Of a DNA stretch of 61,000 nucleotides, positions 59,926-61,000 are shown in pieces. The DNA is taken from positions 1 through 61,000 of the forward strand of contig RPFO01001706.1 in the NCBI GenBank assembly GCA_009746045.1. Reading direction: 5' to 3'. Within the stretch, counting starts at the first letter, position 1, and each line of letters opens with the position of its first letter. The translations under genes and the position numbers were made by a program. The notes beneath the pieces were generated by a model, which saw only the letters and a list, made by a program, of their open reading frames with translations, was not told where the DNA came from and did no database searches. This DNA comes from Mesostigma viride (Eukaryota > Streptophyta > Mesostigmatophyceae > Mesostigmatales > Mesostigmataceae).

Positions 59926-61000
59926 TTGATTGGTTGCCTCACTTATCCGTAATGTCTCTCAATCACCGGAATGGTGGATAGAGCAAAGCCTATGAGACTT
60001 ACTATTTACCTAGTGTACGATTGTTGACGTTTGGACATGCAGTGGACGAGTAGCTAGGCGTAGCGATCATGATAGTGGCCCCTGCGTGCGCGTGAGGTCT
60101 GATAAGTATGGCAGTGTGCTACATGGCGGATGACTTAAGTATATATGGCATGCTGTACTGAGTACAGAAGACCATTTGTGATTCGTTCATTGCACATGGA
60201 GACTGATGAGAACATTAGAGCGCGAACAAATATGAAGCCCTCCTCAGGATTTTGGGTTGCCGACTATCTAAAACAAAGAAGACAGTGTGACAAACTGCAA
60301 GCTTGCGGCCTTATCGCATTCGAGTTCAGTGGTGATCGGTGCATCACGCACAGACCGACTGGAGACGCGAGGGAACGCATAAGAGAGATGGACAATATGT
60401 CGGCGCCAATGCCCTATACAGTCTTCCATGAAAAAAGCTCTGCCAGGAAAGTGGCCACCGCTTGGGGTATTAAGTGCATGCGCAACATTAGTGCACCGTC
60501 GGGCGTATACCGCGGTGCGTTGAGCCGTAATTCCACGGAAAGTGAGAATTTCGGGGACTCGGCGGAGACATATCAGCAACACTCGGCGCAGCGGTTGGGC
60601 GCTCAAAGAAGAGCAAACTGGGCGGGACTTCAAAGGTTCACATATGCATTTAAAATACCCGCGGCCGCAGTCATTCGCACATTGCCCGGCCGACGACCCT
60701 CTCAAGCGAAGGCGGACCATAGGGTAGTATCGCCGGGAACTTAATGTGTAGAAGTAGGATCAATTCAGTTGAATATGCAATATCACAATGCTTTACTACC
60801 TAAGCAACATGTAACCTGCCTGGTCGCCAAATCAATACACGAGCCTAACCGGATCATCCACTGCGCTTGCTGGCATTGGACCATTTTACCTGGCGAAAGT
60901 GATGAGAATATTTAGGAAAACTACCTAGCTGAGGTACATTCGACCGCGCAGCATGCGTCCATACCCCCGCGCGACTGCTGGGAAATGCAGTGTTAGCTGT
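59926..61000 (+). other. Unassigned right end with a doubtful ORF
   Basis: A 199-codon frame at 60145-60744 starts MACCTEYRRPFVIRSLHMET; it has no recognisable domain, and a 150-codon frame lies opposite (60268-60720). Composition is even and there are no repeats, so part of a host gene is possible, but I cannot confirm one. Confidence 0.3.

Noticed and set aside
60145-60744. 199-codon ORF as a confident gene
   Set aside because: No domain, an open frame also on the opposite strand, and no splice or neighbour support; kept only as a note.

Overview
The window is nuclear DNA of a photosynthetic eukaryote, most likely a green alga; the species cannot be fixed from this sequence. Support: one spliced host gene with GT-AG introns encodes a TPM-domain thylakoid protein with an organelle/lumen targeting N-terminus, and nearly everything else is eukaryotic retroelements, long-TIR DNA transposons and very long microsatellites. 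No prokaryotic operons, rRNA or intact tRNA genes are seen.

Layout. 1-1528: GA-rich microsatellite and unassigned DNA. 1529-12669: an 11.1 kb element with terminal inverted repeats of about 3.3 and 2.7 kb, flanked by a perfect 10-12 bp direct repeat; each arm carries a huge GGAT/GCATGGAT satellite, and the core holds an ORF1-type retroelement and retroelement debris. 12690-13500: tandem palindromes and a small inverted repeat. 13911-24749: six-exon TPM (Psb32/TLP18.3-like) gene, with a non-autonomous hAT element in intron 2 and minisatellites in introns 1 and 3. 24750-34800: nested retroelement zone with three more ORF1 copies, 3' pieces of an RT-encoding (probably Penelope-like) family, a tRNA-related insertion with a 9 bp target duplication, and (ATCC)n, (GGAC)n and (TTAA)n arrays. 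34800-44283: a decayed ORF1 relic split by a young Copia-like LTR retrotransposon (35889-44063; 647 and 644 bp LTRs, AAGGA target duplication). 44285-45617: C-terminal end of a LINE ORF2. 46000-46960: tandem repeat of about 173 bp. 47575-50243: two unassigned minus-strand ORFs running out of a 614 bp near-perfect palindrome full of CCAAT and G-box motifs (50203-50816). 52010-53770: G-rich hexamer arrays. 55053-59930: LINE RT fragment, a fifth ORF1 copy and more RT-family pieces. 59930-61000: one doubtful ORF.

How it fits together. Five related coding copies (three intact) encode a LINE ORF1-like protein but no reverse transcriptase, while pieces of an ORF2 elsewhere end in the same 3' hairpin plus short tandem tail. 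This looks like half-LINE parasites of a LINE machinery. Many microsatellites sit at or beside those 3' ends. The Copia-like element is unusual in three ways: an extra ORF before gag, an in-frame TGA-CTAG stop between gag and pol, and a protease placed after the integrase. Most apparent breaks in otherwise good reading frames here are single missing bases, some in homopolymers, so some may be assembly errors.
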